A stretch of DNA of 32,013 bases from an uncultured Oscillospiraceae bacterium (GTDB lineage: Bacteria > Bacillota > Clostridia > Oscillospirales > Oscillospiraceae), in assembly GCA_958426425.1 (NCBI GenBank), contig CATZYY010000011.1, positions 1-32,013 on the forward strand, read 5' to 3'. Below are positions 1-7,203 of this stretch, piece after piece. Under the pieces are notes generated by a model. It was given only the letters and a program-made list of their open reading frames with translations, had not been told where the DNA came from and searched no databases. A program made the translations under genes and the position numbers. Within the stretch, counting starts at the first letter, position 1, and every line of letters begins with the position of its first letter.

Positions 1-1638
1 ATAGGCATCGTAAAAATAGTCGATGGCCGCCTGCATATCCGGCACGACCTGCGTCCACAGGCGGGAACCCTCCGGCGCGGCGCAGCCGATCTCCACCGAA
101 AAGCTGCCCTGGTCCGGGCCCTGCCGGGCCACGGCGCACTGGATGAACCAGCAGGTCTCCGGGGCCTGGGGGTCCTTCTGCTCTAAAATCAAGAAGCTGT
201 CCGTCTCCTGGTCCAGTTCCCACAGGGCCTTTTCCACGTCGCTCCAGCCGAAATCGGACGTACTGCCGGAATTCCCGCCCACGGTCAGGAGCCAGGGCCA
301 GTCCGGATGAGGCTGGGGCGGAGTGGGGGCGGGGCCTCTGCTCCGGCGCTCCAGCACCTGCTGCCAGGTGCTGCCGGAGCGCTCCATCTTCGTCCAGTTC
401 TCCAGAGAGGGGATCTGGCCCCGCAGCCAGCCCTGGAGCACCTCCTCCGCCTCGCCGGAGGGCATATCCCGGGTCCAGGCGTACTGTCCGGGCACGCCGG
501 GCGTGCCGGAGTACTCCTCCATCAGGATGCGGGTGGGCTGCGCCATGCCGCCGGCCAGGCCCACCAGACGGCTGAAGGTATGGCCCTGCCCCTGGAAGGG
601 GATGCCGGGCACCAGATGGAAGGGCGCGGCCTTCCCCGTCTGATCGGGCTGGCGCAGCAGCTGATGGATGGTGTCCTCGGTGATGCGGGAGGTCACGGAG
701 CCGTCCGGCAGGGTGAGCACCTGGTTCTGGGCCTGCCGCTCCCGCTCTTCCCGCTGCTGTTCCTCGAACCGGGCCTGCCGCTGGCGGTAGGCCCGCTCCT
801 GGGCGTACTGCTGCTCGTCCTCTTCCGTATAGACCAGGTCCTTGTACTCCCTGGAGTCGTAGACGCCGAACACGGCGGCAGGGGCCCGGCGGCGCAGGCA
901 GTCCATGGCCTCCTCCAGCTCCTTCCGGGAGCGCAGCGTGGTGACCTGCCGCTTCCGGCGGTCGTCCACGATCCAGATCTCGTAGATGTGGACGGCCTGG
1001 TTGCGCTTGCCGGCCCGGCGGGTACGGTGCTCCTCCCGGCTGAACACGCCCCGGATGCGGGGGATGGCGGAGACTTCGTCTCCCAGCACCCACTCCTTGC
1101 CCACGCCCAGCTTGCCGCACCACTGGCCGCTGGCCTTCAGGTCATTGTCCACCATAGCGAAGAGTTCCTTCACCGGCGGCGCTTCGTCCGGGTAGGGGAG
1201 CTGATCGCGGATGGACTGGGCCAGGGTGCTTTTCTCCGGGGCCAGGGCGTCCCGCAGGCTCCGGTAGGCCAGAAAGAGGCCCACCAGGATAGCCGCCGCT
1301 CCCGCCACGGGGATCAGGTAGTAGCCAAAGCTGATCTCTTCTTTTAACCGCTCCGCCTCATAGGGCATGGAATGGGCCGTCAGGAAGAACCAGATGGCAA
1401 GTCCGCCGCCCGCCAGACAGAGGGCCGCCCAAATCAGCCCGGTGAGCCGTCCATGGGTCCGCTGGAGGCAGTAGCCCTCCTCAGGCCCGTCCGGCTGTTG
1501 TTTTTTGTTCCACCACATAATGAGGAGGATCACCGGAATGGCAAAAATGCGCAGCAGCACCACCAGAATGATGTAGACCAGCACATTCCAGGGCCATTTG
1601 AGATAAAACCGCTTCTTGGAAGTTTCCTTTGATTCCAT
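1..1638 (-). CDS. Three-TM membrane protein of unknown function, 3' end outside window
   Basis: The reading frame is open without a stop from ATG at 1638 to the left edge (546 codons), so the C-terminus is missing. The start has a strong AAGGAGG site about 5 bases upstream. Residues about 18-42, 66-87 and 100-123 are hydrophobic helices: a close pair near the N-terminus, then a third. A long soluble part follows, with a charged Gln/Glu/Arg-rich coiled-coil-like stretch around residues 275-305 and a Trp-rich C-terminal part. The family is not recognised. The architecture (N-terminal membrane anchor, large cytoplasmic or extracellular domain) suggests a membrane-anchored structural or secretion-associated protein, but that is inference. 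Long frames on the opposite strand are shadows of this GC-rich gene. Confidence 0.75.
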   Translation of the reverse strand, partial: MESKETSKKRFYLKWPWNVLVYIILVVLLRIFAIPVILLIMWWNKKQQPDGPEEGYCLQRTHGRLTGLIWAALCLAGGGLAIWFFLTAHSMPYEAERLKEEISFGYYLIPVAGAAAILVGLFLAYRSLRDALAPEKSTLAQSIRDQLPYPDEAPPVKELFAMVDNDLKASGQWCGKLGVGKEWVLGDEVSAIPRIRGVFSREEHRTRRAGKRNQAVHIYEIWIVDDRRKRQVTTLRSRKELEEAMDCLRRRAPAAVFGVYDSREYKDLVYTEEDEQQYAQERAYRQRQARFEEQQREERERQAQNQVLTLPDGSVTSRITEDTIHQLLRQPDQTGKAAPFHLVPGIPFQGQGHTFSRLVGLAGGMAQPTRILMEEYSGTPGVPGQYAWTRDMPSGEAEEVLQGWLRGQIPSLENWTKMERSGSTWQQVLERRSRGPAPTPPQPHPDWPWLLTVGGNSGSTSDFGWSDVEKALWELDQETDSFLILEQKDPQAPETCWFIQCAVARQGPDQGSFSVEIGCAAPEGSRLWTQVVPDMQAAIDYFYDAY

Positions 1639-2164
1639 GGTGTCCTCCTTATTGTGATAAAATGATATTTCCAGCAGAGTAAAAGGCAGAAAATGCCCTG
1701 CGCCAAGTCTTAGAGAGACAGCTTGGTACAGAGCATTGAAAATGGCCGTAAAGGCATCACGCATCCATGTGCGAATGTGATATGGTGCCTAATTTGGTGT
1801 TTGTTTTTGACAGAAATCAGGTATTGTACCAATACTTTCCTCACGCACACGTTCTCCTCGCATAGCATCTTCATACGCAGCCGTGTACCTGACAGTGCAC
1901 TGGCACACCTATTCAGTTCAATTATAATTGCCTTGGGGCTTTTTATCAATCCTGATTTATGGTGAAGGCTTCTTCTTGCGTGCTTATGGAAAAGTGATCG
2001 CTATTTTTTCAGCTGATGATAAATGCCACAAGACTGAGCGTAATCTGCTGTATCTTTTGCTTATAACTTGTTAAGCGCCGCCATGTTTGGGGAAAACGTC
2101 CCTTTTCCGTTAGATTCGGATCAGATATAGATTCAAAGCATAATAAGTAATACTGTATAGGCAT
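1639..2164. other. AT-rich intergenic stretch, probably decayed DNA
   Basis: About 525 bases visibly richer in A/T than either neighbour. No frame has a ribosome site together with a recognisable protein. Short translatable pieces occur on the plus strand (for example around 1970-2105), interrupted by stops and frame changes, which fits a decayed or transferred gene that I cannot identify. Confidence 0.4.
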
Positions 2165-2193
2165 TTGTTATTTCTTGCTCTGCGTGCTATAAT
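2165..2193 (+). promoter_or_regulatory. Sigma-A-type promoter of the FMN reductase gene
   Basis: TTGTTA (2165-2170), 17-base spacer, consensus TATAAT (2188-2193), with a TG extended -10 at 2185-2186. The start codon of the reductase lies 36 bases past the -10. Confidence 0.8.
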
Positions 2194-2228
2194 GATAACT
2201 GAAAAATTACGGGTCAGGAGGAACAACC

Positions 2229-2768
2229 ATGAGCAAAAAGGTTTTGGTAATTTCCACCAGTCCCCGGAAGGGCGGCAATTCAGATACGCTGGCAGATGCC
2301 TTTGCTCAGGGTGCCCGGGAAGCCGGGCATACAGTGGAGAAGATTACCCTGTACGATAAGACCATCGGGTTCTGCAAGGGATGCCTCACCTGCGTCAGGA
2401 CCCAGCACTGTACTATCCATGACGATGCGGAGCAAATTGTTCACAAGATGCTGACAGCAGACGTAATCGCATTTGCCACCCCTATTTACTATTACGGGAT
2501 GTGCGGACAGATGAAGACATTGCTGGATAGGTCCAATCCTCTTTATTCTTCGGATTACCGTTTCCGGGATATTTACCTGCTAGCCGCGGCGGCGGAAGAG
2601 GATGAGCACACGAAGGATGGGGCCGTGACCGGTATTTCGGGGTGGGTTGACTGCTTTGAAAAGGCCCGCCTGGCAGGGACTGTCTTTGCCGGCGGCGTCA
2701 CCGCCGTGGGCGACATTCAAGGGCATCCCGCAGTACAGATGGCCAGGAAGATGGGGGAAATTCTATAA
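2229..2768 (+). CDS. NAD(P)H-dependent FMN reductase / flavodoxin-fold oxidoreductase
   Basis: 179-residue protein of the NADPH-dependent FMN reductase (WrbA/flavodoxin-like) superfamily, predicted to bind FMN and reduce small quinone-like or other electrophilic substrates with NAD(P)H. The phosphate-binding loop SPRKGGNS is at residues 10-17, after a beta strand VLVIST. Two cysteine pairs (FCKGCLTC, about 48-55) follow, as in many clostridial members. TPIYYYGMCGQMKTLLDR (about 84-101) is the second flavin-binding segment. Length is normal for the family. AGGAGG lies 7 bases before the ATG and a strong promoter lies upstream. The next genes are a broken hydrolase and a carboxymuconolactone decarboxylase/cupin protein, so this was probably a small redox or detoxification cluster. 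The substrate cannot be told from sequence. Confidence 0.85.
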   Translation: MSKKVLVISTSPRKGGNSDTLADAFAQGAREAGHTVEKITLYDKTIGFCKGCLTCVRTQHCTIHDDAEQIVHKMLTADVIAFATPIYYYGMCGQMKTLLDRSNPLYSSDYRFRDIYLLAAAAEEDEHTKDGAVTGISGWVDCFEKARLAGTVFAGGVTAVGDIQGHPAVQMARKMGEIL

Positions 2769-2989
2769 GGTGCTTCAGGGGTGAGAGCCAAATGTGACGG
2801 CATCTGTGAGCAATGCCGGAGAAAGCGCGCTGTCACAACCGTTACGACACTGAATCGGCGGGTAATTTGTACCTGCCCTATGGAGCCACGGGAAAGCAGG
2901 TCGCTGGGGCGGCAGCCGGGTCCTTCGGGAGTGGTGAAGGAGGCTCTATGCTGAGAAGCCAGCTTTTCCGGGGGACAGGGCACTGGCGT

Positions 2990-3021
2990 TTTCTCCCTCT
3001 TTCACTGGAAAGAGGGAGAAA
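2990..3021. repeat. Perfect 14-bp inverted repeat (hairpin)
   Basis: Left arm 2990-3003 and right arm 3008-3021 are exact reverse complements around the loop ACTG. There is no T-run beyond the stem on either strand, so it is not a classical terminator. It lies between the FMN reductase and the remains of the hydrolase gene. Confidence 0.6.
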
Positions 3022-3049
3022 GGCTACACTGAGCGCTCTATTCTCATGA

Positions 3050-3325
3050 CTGCTGAAATACGCCTCGTCGTTGTCTTTCTTCAATGTGCCCATTGAGTGC
3101 TGCGTCAATGAGATCTGCGGGGCTGTGCTGATAGTCCATGGGATAAGGCCTGCTTCTGTTGCTCCTGTGAGGACATCTTCGCCGATATGGTGCGGGACAA
3201 TCTGTGGACTGACAGCAAGAAGTGTGTTCTGCATTCACAGCGCGGTCCGCACCGACCTCTATGACCGGAAGGGCATCATTCCCTTCGACAAAATCCAGCA
3301 GTTTTTCCAGCAGTATTTGAAATAA
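3050..3325 (+). pseudogene. Decayed C-terminal part of an alpha/beta hydrolase (COG1073/DLH-like)
   Basis: Three pieces in shifting frames read like the end of a clostridial alpha/beta hydrolase. The first contains SFFNVPIEC and GAVLIVHG (3074-3142). The second continues one frame over with DKA and EDIFADMVRDN (3142 to about 3207). The third returns to the first frame with RTDLYDRKGIIPFDKIQQFF up to the stop at 3323-3325. In the family as I remember it the last segment reads HxDLYDR, with His as the catalytic triad member. Here the codon at 3248-3250 is CGC (Arg). The N-terminal half, including the nucleophile serine, is absent. Two opposite frame changes plus loss of the catalytic residue point to a dead gene. 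It sits between the FMN reductase and the CMD/cupin gene, suggesting a former three-gene cluster. Confidence 0.6.
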
Positions 3326-3347
3326 TCGAAACCAGGAGGTATGAAAT

Positions 3348-4100
3348 ATGGCTATAAAACAGACGGCGGGCAGAGACGCGCTGGGAGAGTTTGCCCCCAA
3401 ATTTGCCCAGCTCAATGACGATGTGCTCTTTGGCGAGGTTTGGAGCCGGGAGGATGCGCTCTCCCTGCGGGATCGATCCTTGGTGACAGTGGTGGCGCTC
3501 ATGGCCCAGGGACTGGTGGACAGCTCCTTTCAGTATCACCTGACCACCGCGAAGCAAAACGGCATCACCCGGCAGGAGATCGCGGAGATTTTGACCCACG
3601 CGGCCTTTTACGCCGGCTGGCCCAAGGCCTGGGCGGCCTTCCGAATGGCCAAGGAGGTCTGGGCGGAAGACGGGAACGTGGATGGCAAACAGCGCCACCA
3701 GCAGGAGATGGTCTTTCCCATCGGGGCACCCAACGATGGTTTTGCCCAGTATTTCGTGGGACAGAGCTATCTCCAGCCTCTCTCCACCAGTCAGGTTGGT
3801 GTGTACAATGTGACCTTTGAGCCGGGCTGCCGGAACAACTGGCATGTCCACCACGCCTCCAAGGGCGGCGGGCAGATTTTGCTCTGCGTGGCCGGCCGTG
3901 GCTGGTATCAGGAGTGGGGCCGGGACGCCCGGGAACTGCATCCCGGCGACGTGGTCAATATCCCCACCGGCGTCAAGCATTGGCACGGCGCGGCGGCGGA
4001 TAGCTGGTTTTCGCACCTAGCCATAGAGGTGCCCGGCGAGGCCTGTTCCAATGAGTGGCTGGAAGCTGTGACGGATACGGTATACGGTAAGCTGGACTGA
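3348..4100 (+). CDS. Carboxymuconolactone decarboxylase-cupin fusion protein
   Basis: 250-residue protein with two domains. Residues about 15-110 resemble the carboxymuconolactone decarboxylase (AhpD-like) fold: the segment from LRDRSLVTVVAL through GITRQEIAEILTHAAFYAGWPKA is typical. The paired CxxC of the AhpD peroxidase branch is not present. Residues about 150-240 are a cupin: WHVHHASKGGGQILLCVAG (motif 1, HxH) and PGDVVNIPTGVKHWHG (motif 2) provide metal-ligand candidates. Such fusions are common in gut Clostridia and are usually annotated as cupin/CMD proteins without a defined reaction. AGGAGG (about 3333-3338) precedes the ATG, and the gene ends 26 bases before a strong terminator. 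It is last in the FMN reductase cluster. The substrate is unknown. Confidence 0.85.
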   Translation: MAIKQTAGRDALGEFAPKFAQLNDDVLFGEVWSREDALSLRDRSLVTVVALMAQGLVDSSFQYHLTTAKQNGITRQEIAEILTHAAFYAGWPKAWAAFRMAKEVWAEDGNVDGKQRHQQEMVFPIGAPNDGFAQYFVGQSYLQPLSTSQVGVYNVTFEPGCRNNWHVHHASKGGGQILLCVAGRGWYQEWGRDARELHPGDVVNIPTGVKHWHGAAADSWFSHLAIEVPGEACSNEWLEAVTDTVYGKLD

Positions 4101-4125
4101 GTGCTTGGGCCCCTGTAAAAACAGC

Positions 4126-4170
4126 AATCCCGCTCTGTGAAATCCGCAGATTTCACAGAGCGGGATTTTT
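4126..4170 (+). terminator. Rho-independent terminator after the CMD/cupin gene
   Basis: Perfect 19-bp stem (4126-4144 with 4149-4167), loop CGCA, then TTT completing a five-T run at 4166-4170. It separates the redox cluster from the regulator gene downstream. Confidence 0.92.
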
Positions 4171-4244
4171 CATCACCATGCGGTTGACCCAGGCGGAGGG
4201 GAACGCGCCGGAGCTTGTGAAGTTGAACCGCCTTGAAATAAGAA

Positions 4245-4273
4245 TTGCCTTTCCCGGCCGAACCCCGTATAAT
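4245..4273 (+). promoter_or_regulatory. Sigma-A-type promoter of the XRE-like regulator
   Basis: TTGCCT (4245-4250), 17-base spacer, perfect TATAAT (4268-4273). This puts transcription start near 4280, so the ATG at 4308 is the first usable start. An in-frame TTG at 4245 lies inside the -35 box and cannot be the start. Confidence 0.8.
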
Positions 4274-4307
4274 GGCCACAAGATTACATAGGTGTGAGGT
4301 TACGGCC

Positions 4308-4835
4308 ATGGCGAGAGTGTCTACAAAGGAGAACAAAAACATTTATCACAAGACCCGGGAGGCGCTGCACCTTACCCGGGAGGCGGCAGGGGAGCTGCTG
4401 GAGTCCATCCCGCCGGAGCGTATCGAAAAAATTGAAAATGAGCGCTGTCTGCCCCATCCTGATGAGGTGCTGGTTATGGCGGAGAAGTATAAGCAGCCCA
4501 GCCTTTGCAACTACTACTGTGCCAACCAGTGTCCCATCGGGCAGCAGTATGTGCCGGAGGTGAAGATCAAGGACTTGTCCCAGATCGTGCTGGAGATGCT
4601 GGCCTCCCTCAACGCCATGAACAAGCGGAAGGAGCGCCTCATTGAAATTACGGCGGATGGTGTGATCAGCCAGGATGAGCTGACGGATTTCATCCACATT
4701 CAGGAGGAGCTGGAGCGCATCTCCATTACGGTGGAGACCCTGCAGCTCTGGGCGGAGAAAATGCTGGCCACCGGGGCCATCGATCCGGAGCAGTACCGTC
4801 GGTGCAAAGAGCAGTTGGACAGCACGGCGGATTGA
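4308..4835 (+). CDS. XRE-like helix-turn-helix protein with a cysteine cluster
   Basis: 175 residues. Residues about 10-62 resemble a Cro/C1-type helix-turn-helix (KTREALHLTREAAGELL, then IPPERIEKIENER and PHPDEVLVMAEKY). A short cysteine motif follows, C67-x3-C71-x3-C75 ending CPIG, that could hold a metal or Fe-S group. The second half is helical and charged, suited to dimerisation, with two coiled-coil-like segments (about 88-115 and 125-150). The start at 4308 was chosen because it follows the promoter directly and has a GTGAGG-like site about 8 bases upstream. I recall similar proteins across gut Firmicutes annotated only as helix-turn-helix domain proteins. Its targets are unknown. It could be a redox or metal-sensing regulator, but that is inference. 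Confidence 0.8.
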   Translation: MARVSTKENKNIYHKTREALHLTREAAGELLESIPPERIEKIENERCLPHPDEVLVMAEKYKQPSLCNYYCANQCPIGQQYVPEVKIKDLSQIVLEMLASLNAMNKRKERLIEITADGVISQDELTDFIHIQEELERISITVETLQLWAEKMLATGAIDPEQYRRCKEQLDSTAD

Positions 4836-4915
4836 CCGGCCATTTTTGCTGCGGCAGTGAAAATAAGGGGCGTTATTTTGCGGGAACTGTGATGGTGCCC
4901 TGCCTGCGTGGATGG

Positions 4916-4921
4916 TAGAAT
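4916..4921 (+). promoter_or_regulatory. Possible extended -10 for the 38-aa gene
   Basis: TAGAAT preceded by TGG (extended -10), 56 bases before the small gene. No convincing -35 is present, so this is a weak call. Confidence 0.3.
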
Positions 4922-4976
4922 ATTTCCATCAGCAGAGGGAAGACACTCTGTGACCACACGCAGCGAGGTGATACCG

Positions 4977-5093
4977 ATGGATGCAAGGACAAGGATGTTG
5001 GTTATCCGCCTGATGGAGACCATTTGCCGTAATCCTGTGTATGCGCAGTCCCTGGGCATTGATGTCGAAATGAAAAAGCGGCGTTCTGCCTGA
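4977..5093 (+). CDS. Small 38-aa protein of unknown function
   Basis: ATG at 4977 follows GCGAGGTG about 6 bases upstream and the frame ends at TGA 5091-5093. The product starts MDARTRMLVIRLMETI, includes NPVYAQSLGI, and ends in a basic tail, so it looks like one amphipathic helix and a short second helix. A perfect terminator begins 22 bases after the stop, which supports an expressed short gene. I have the impression that similar short clostridial proteins exist, but I cannot name a family. The frame can be extended upstream to 4908, but that region lacks a ribosome site. Confidence 0.55.
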   Translation: MDARTRMLVIRLMETICRNPVYAQSLGIDVEMKKRRSA

Positions 5094-5115
5094 TAAACTG
5101 TTATCTCCGTGCTGG

Positions 5116-5144
5116 GGGCTTCACAGAGTTGTGAAGCCCTTTTT
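5116..5144 (+). terminator. Rho-independent terminator after the 38-aa gene
   Basis: Ten-bp stem (5116-5125 with 5130-5139), loop GAGT, then five T (5140-5144). Confidence 0.88.
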
Positions 5145-5165
5145 GCAAATTGGGAGGTGCAGCGT

Positions 5166-6146
5166 ATGAAAAAATGTGTGCATGTCAGAAGGGAGAAAAG
5201 TGGTATGATGGGGTATGATATGCAGCTTCGGGCGTTGCAGGCCCAGTGCGCCCGCAAAAAGAAACTGGAGGCCGCGGCAGAGGAGCTGCTCACCCAGCAG
5301 GCGGACTATGCTGCCCGGACGCGGGATCTGGAGCAGGTGTTCCGGGAGGAGCAGGCCGACGTGGACCGCCTGGAGGGCCGGAGCCTCTCCGCCTTCTTTT
5401 ACAGTGTTCTGGGCAAGATGGATGAGAAACTGACCAAGGAGCAGCAGGAGGCCTATGCCGCCCGGGTCAAGTATGACGCGGCGGCACGGGAGCTGGCGGG
5501 CATTGAGGAGGACCTGTGCCGGTGCCGGGAGGAGCTGGAAGAGCTTGGGGACTGCCAGGCACGCTATGCCCAAGTGCTGCGGGAAAAGACCCAGGCCGTG
5601 AAAGCCTCCGGCGGCGCCACAGCGGAGGAGGTTCTCCGTCTGGAGGAGCGCCTGGCCTATCTGGAGAGCCAAAAGCGGGAGCTGGAGGAGGCCTGCGCTG
5701 CCGGGGAGGCCGCCCTGTCCACCACAGACCAGATTGCAAACAGCCTGGGCAGCGCCGAGGGCTGGGGCACCTGGGACTTGTTGGGAGGCGGTCTGATTGC
5801 GGACCTTGCCAAGCACGGGCATCTGGATGATGCTCAGGCCGCGGTGGAGCTGCTTCAGTCCCAGCTGCGCCACTTTAAGACCGAGTTAGCCGACGTGACC
5901 ATCCAGGCGGATTTCCAGATCAGCATTGACGGCTTTCTCCGGGTGGCCGATTACATCTTCGACGGCATCTTTGCCGATTGGGCCGTATTGGATCGCATCC
6001 ATCAGTCCCAGGCGCAGGTGCAGGATACCCGGGCGCAGATCTGCCGGGTGCTGGAGCACCTCCGGTCCCTGATGGCCGAAGCCGCCGCGGAGCAGGCGGG
6101 GCTACGGTCGAAGATGGAGCAGCTGGTGACCGGCGTACCCATGTGA
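5166..6146 (+). CDS. Coiled-coil protein of unknown function
   Basis: 326 residues from ATG 5166, chosen because GGGAGGTG lies 6 bases upstream and because a longer frame to 5109 would run through the terminator. A second candidate start is 5205 with a weaker site. Most of the protein (about 25-180 and 270-320) is heptad-like helix rich in Glu, Arg, Gln, Ala and Leu, with EELLTQQAD and LEERLAYLESQKREL as examples. The middle has a glycine-rich break (GTWDLLGGGLIADLAKHG) followed by LDDAQAAVELLQSQLRHF. The last part contains an aromatic, acidic patch (FLRVADYIFDGIFADW). No signal peptide or TM helix is seen. This resembles uncharacterised cytoplasmic coiled-coil proteins of Firmicutes; a scaffold role is possible but unproven. 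The gene is followed closely by a 56-aa gene, probably co-transcribed. Confidence 0.75.
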   Translation: MKKCVHVRREKSGMMGYDMQLRALQAQCARKKKLEAAAEELLTQQADYAARTRDLEQVFREEQADVDRLEGRSLSAFFYSVLGKMDEKLTKEQQEAYAARVKYDAAARELAGIEEDLCRCREELEELGDCQARYAQVLREKTQAVKASGGATAEEVLRLEERLAYLESQKRELEEACAAGEAALSTTDQIANSLGSAEGWGTWDLLGGGLIADLAKHGHLDDAQAAVELLQSQLRHFKTELADVTIQADFQISIDGFLRVADYIFDGIFADWAVLDRIHQSQAQVQDTRAQICRVLEHLRSLMAEAAAEQAGLRSKMEQLVTGVPM

Positions 6147-6184
6147 GATCCAGGTGAAAATACATATAGAAGGAGTTCAATAAA

Positions 6185-6355
6185 ATGGAGGATGACACGG
6201 GGGTTGGAGCGCCCCAGGCGATCTGGATCAACTGGAAAGAACAGATTTTGTCCTTCCACTGGGAGGAGGGATATGAGCGGCTGGAATTTCCCACCAACCA
6301 GGATAAGATGGACTATGTATTTCAAAAGACATCCAACGGCTTCCGCATCCAGTGA
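6185..6355 (+). CDS. Small 56-aa protein of unknown function
   Basis: ATG 6185 lies 9 bases after AGGAG (6171-6175) and the frame ends at TGA 6353-6355. It begins 38 bases after the coiled-coil gene and is likely in the same transcript. The product is aromatic and acidic: AIWINWKEQILSFHWEEG, LEFPTNQDKMDYVFQK, and NGFRIQ at the end. This reads as a compact beta-rich domain and resembles short conserved proteins I have seen in Clostridia, but I cannot name a family. It was called on start quality, clean coding character and the ordinary amino acid composition. Confidence 0.65.
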   Translation: MEDDTGVGAPQAIWINWKEQILSFHWEEGYERLEFPTNQDKMDYVFQKTSNGFRIQ

Positions 6356-6392
6356 CATGACTGACCTGGGAACCGATTCTGCAAAGGGAACG

Positions 6393-6422
6393 TTGACAGC
6401 TTTGGTTCCGGGACGCTATGAT
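6393..6422 (+). promoter_or_regulatory. Strong promoter of the ten-gene operon
   Basis: Perfect TTGACA (6393-6398), 18-base spacer, TATGAT (6417-6422). Transcription should start near 6429, about 200 bases before the first ATG, leaving a long leader. A possible long reading frame beginning at 6418 starts inside the -10 and is not used. Confidence 0.82.
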
Positions 6423-6437
6423 AAGGGGACGGGACTT

Positions 6438-6520
6438 CCGCTTTTGGGAGGATACAACTGATGCCTGCGCTCAAAAGCGGGAGTTCCGAATCCATGATTG
6501 GGATCATTTGGAGCAGATGA
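6438..6520 (+). promoter_or_regulatory. Structured leader with possible 19-codon upstream frame
   Basis: Nine-bp inverted repeat CCGCTTTTG (6438-6446) / CAAAAGCGG (6472-6480). Between and overlapping the arms lie GGGAGG (6446-6451) and an ATG (6461) opening a 19-codon frame ending in TGA at 6518-6520. The stem could hide this ribosome site. No T-run is present, so it is not a simple terminator. Function is speculative. Confidence 0.4.
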
Positions 6521-6630
6521 TTTGTCCCGGCATTCATCGGAGAATGGCTGATGGATTGGCGGATAGTTTCACCGGGGAATTTCAGCGGCCCTGCCCATGG
6601 GGAAGCTGCCGAAATATGGAGGAAAAGGGT

Positions 6631-7203
6631 ATGCGGATTTTGATGTTGGGCAACAGCTTTACCTCTGCCAACCACATGCCCCGGATGCTGTCCCGCCTGA
6701 CCGGCGCGGAAGTGGTGGCGCACACCCGGGGCGGCGCCCGGCTGTCGGAGCACTTGAATCCGGACACCAGGATGGGGACACAGACCCAGGCGGCCCTGCG
6801 GCAGGAGCACTGGGACTATGTGGTGCTCCAGGAGATGAGCCACGGGCCCATCACCGCACCCAAACGCTTTTTCTCCAGTGTGGAACAGCTGTGCGGACAG
6901 ATACGGAGGAACGGGGCCGCGCCCCTCCTCTACGCCACCTGGCCCTATCAAAAAAACGGAGTCAAGCTGCGGAGCAAGGGCTGGGACTACGACGACATGG
7001 CCCGAAAACTATCCCAGGCCTACCGCCGGGCCGCTGAGGAAAACCACGCCCTCCTTGCCGATGTGGGACAGTGGTTCTGCCAGCTCTCCGATACCCAAGA
7101 CCTTTACGCTGACGATGGGGTTCACCCCAATGAACGGGGGTCCCAGATAGCGGCAGCCACCATTGCCGCGGTGATTCAACAACATGAGGAGCGTAACCGA
7201 TGA
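6631..7203 (+). CDS. SGNH/GDSL-type hydrolase
   Basis: 190 residues from ATG 6631, with GGAGG 8 bases upstream. A longer in-frame version would overlap the promoter. The SGNH hydrolase signatures are visible: block I LMLGNSFTSANHMP with Ser9 as nucleophile, RGGARL (block II glycine, 33-35), and DGVHPNERG with Asp162 and His165 completing the triad. The overall pattern resembles DUF4886-type SGNH proteins. Expected activity is hydrolysis of an ester or acetyl group on a small molecule or glycan. No signal peptide is seen, so it should be cytoplasmic. It is the first gene of a tight operon: its stop overlaps the next start by 4 bases (ATGA). Confidence 0.85.
   Translation: MRILMLGNSFTSANHMPRMLSRLTGAEVVAHTRGGARLSEHLNPDTRMGTQTQAALRQEHWDYVVLQEMSHGPITAPKRFFSSVEQLCGQIRRNGAAPLLYATWPYQKNGVKLRSKGWDYDDMARKLSQAYRRAAEENHALLADVGQWFCQLSDTQDLYADDGVHPNERGSQIAAATIAAVIQQHEERNR

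Noticed and set aside
307..1347. 346-codon plus-strand frame at the left edge
   Set aside because: Antisense to the membrane protein, which has a strong ribosome site and clear TM helices; this frame has neither.
3276..4016. 246-codon minus-strand frame opposite the CMD/cupin gene
   Set aside because: No ribosome site and no recognisable domain; the plus-strand protein is clearly real.
6470..6500. tRNA T-arm-like sequence in the leader (GAGTTCCGAATCC)
   Set aside because: No acceptor stem, D-arm or anticodon arm can be built around it.
6418..6630. N-terminal extension of the SGNH hydrolase back to 6418
   Set aside because: This start lies in the -10 box of a strong promoter, and the SGNH fold begins exactly at the ATG 6631 with its own ribosome site.
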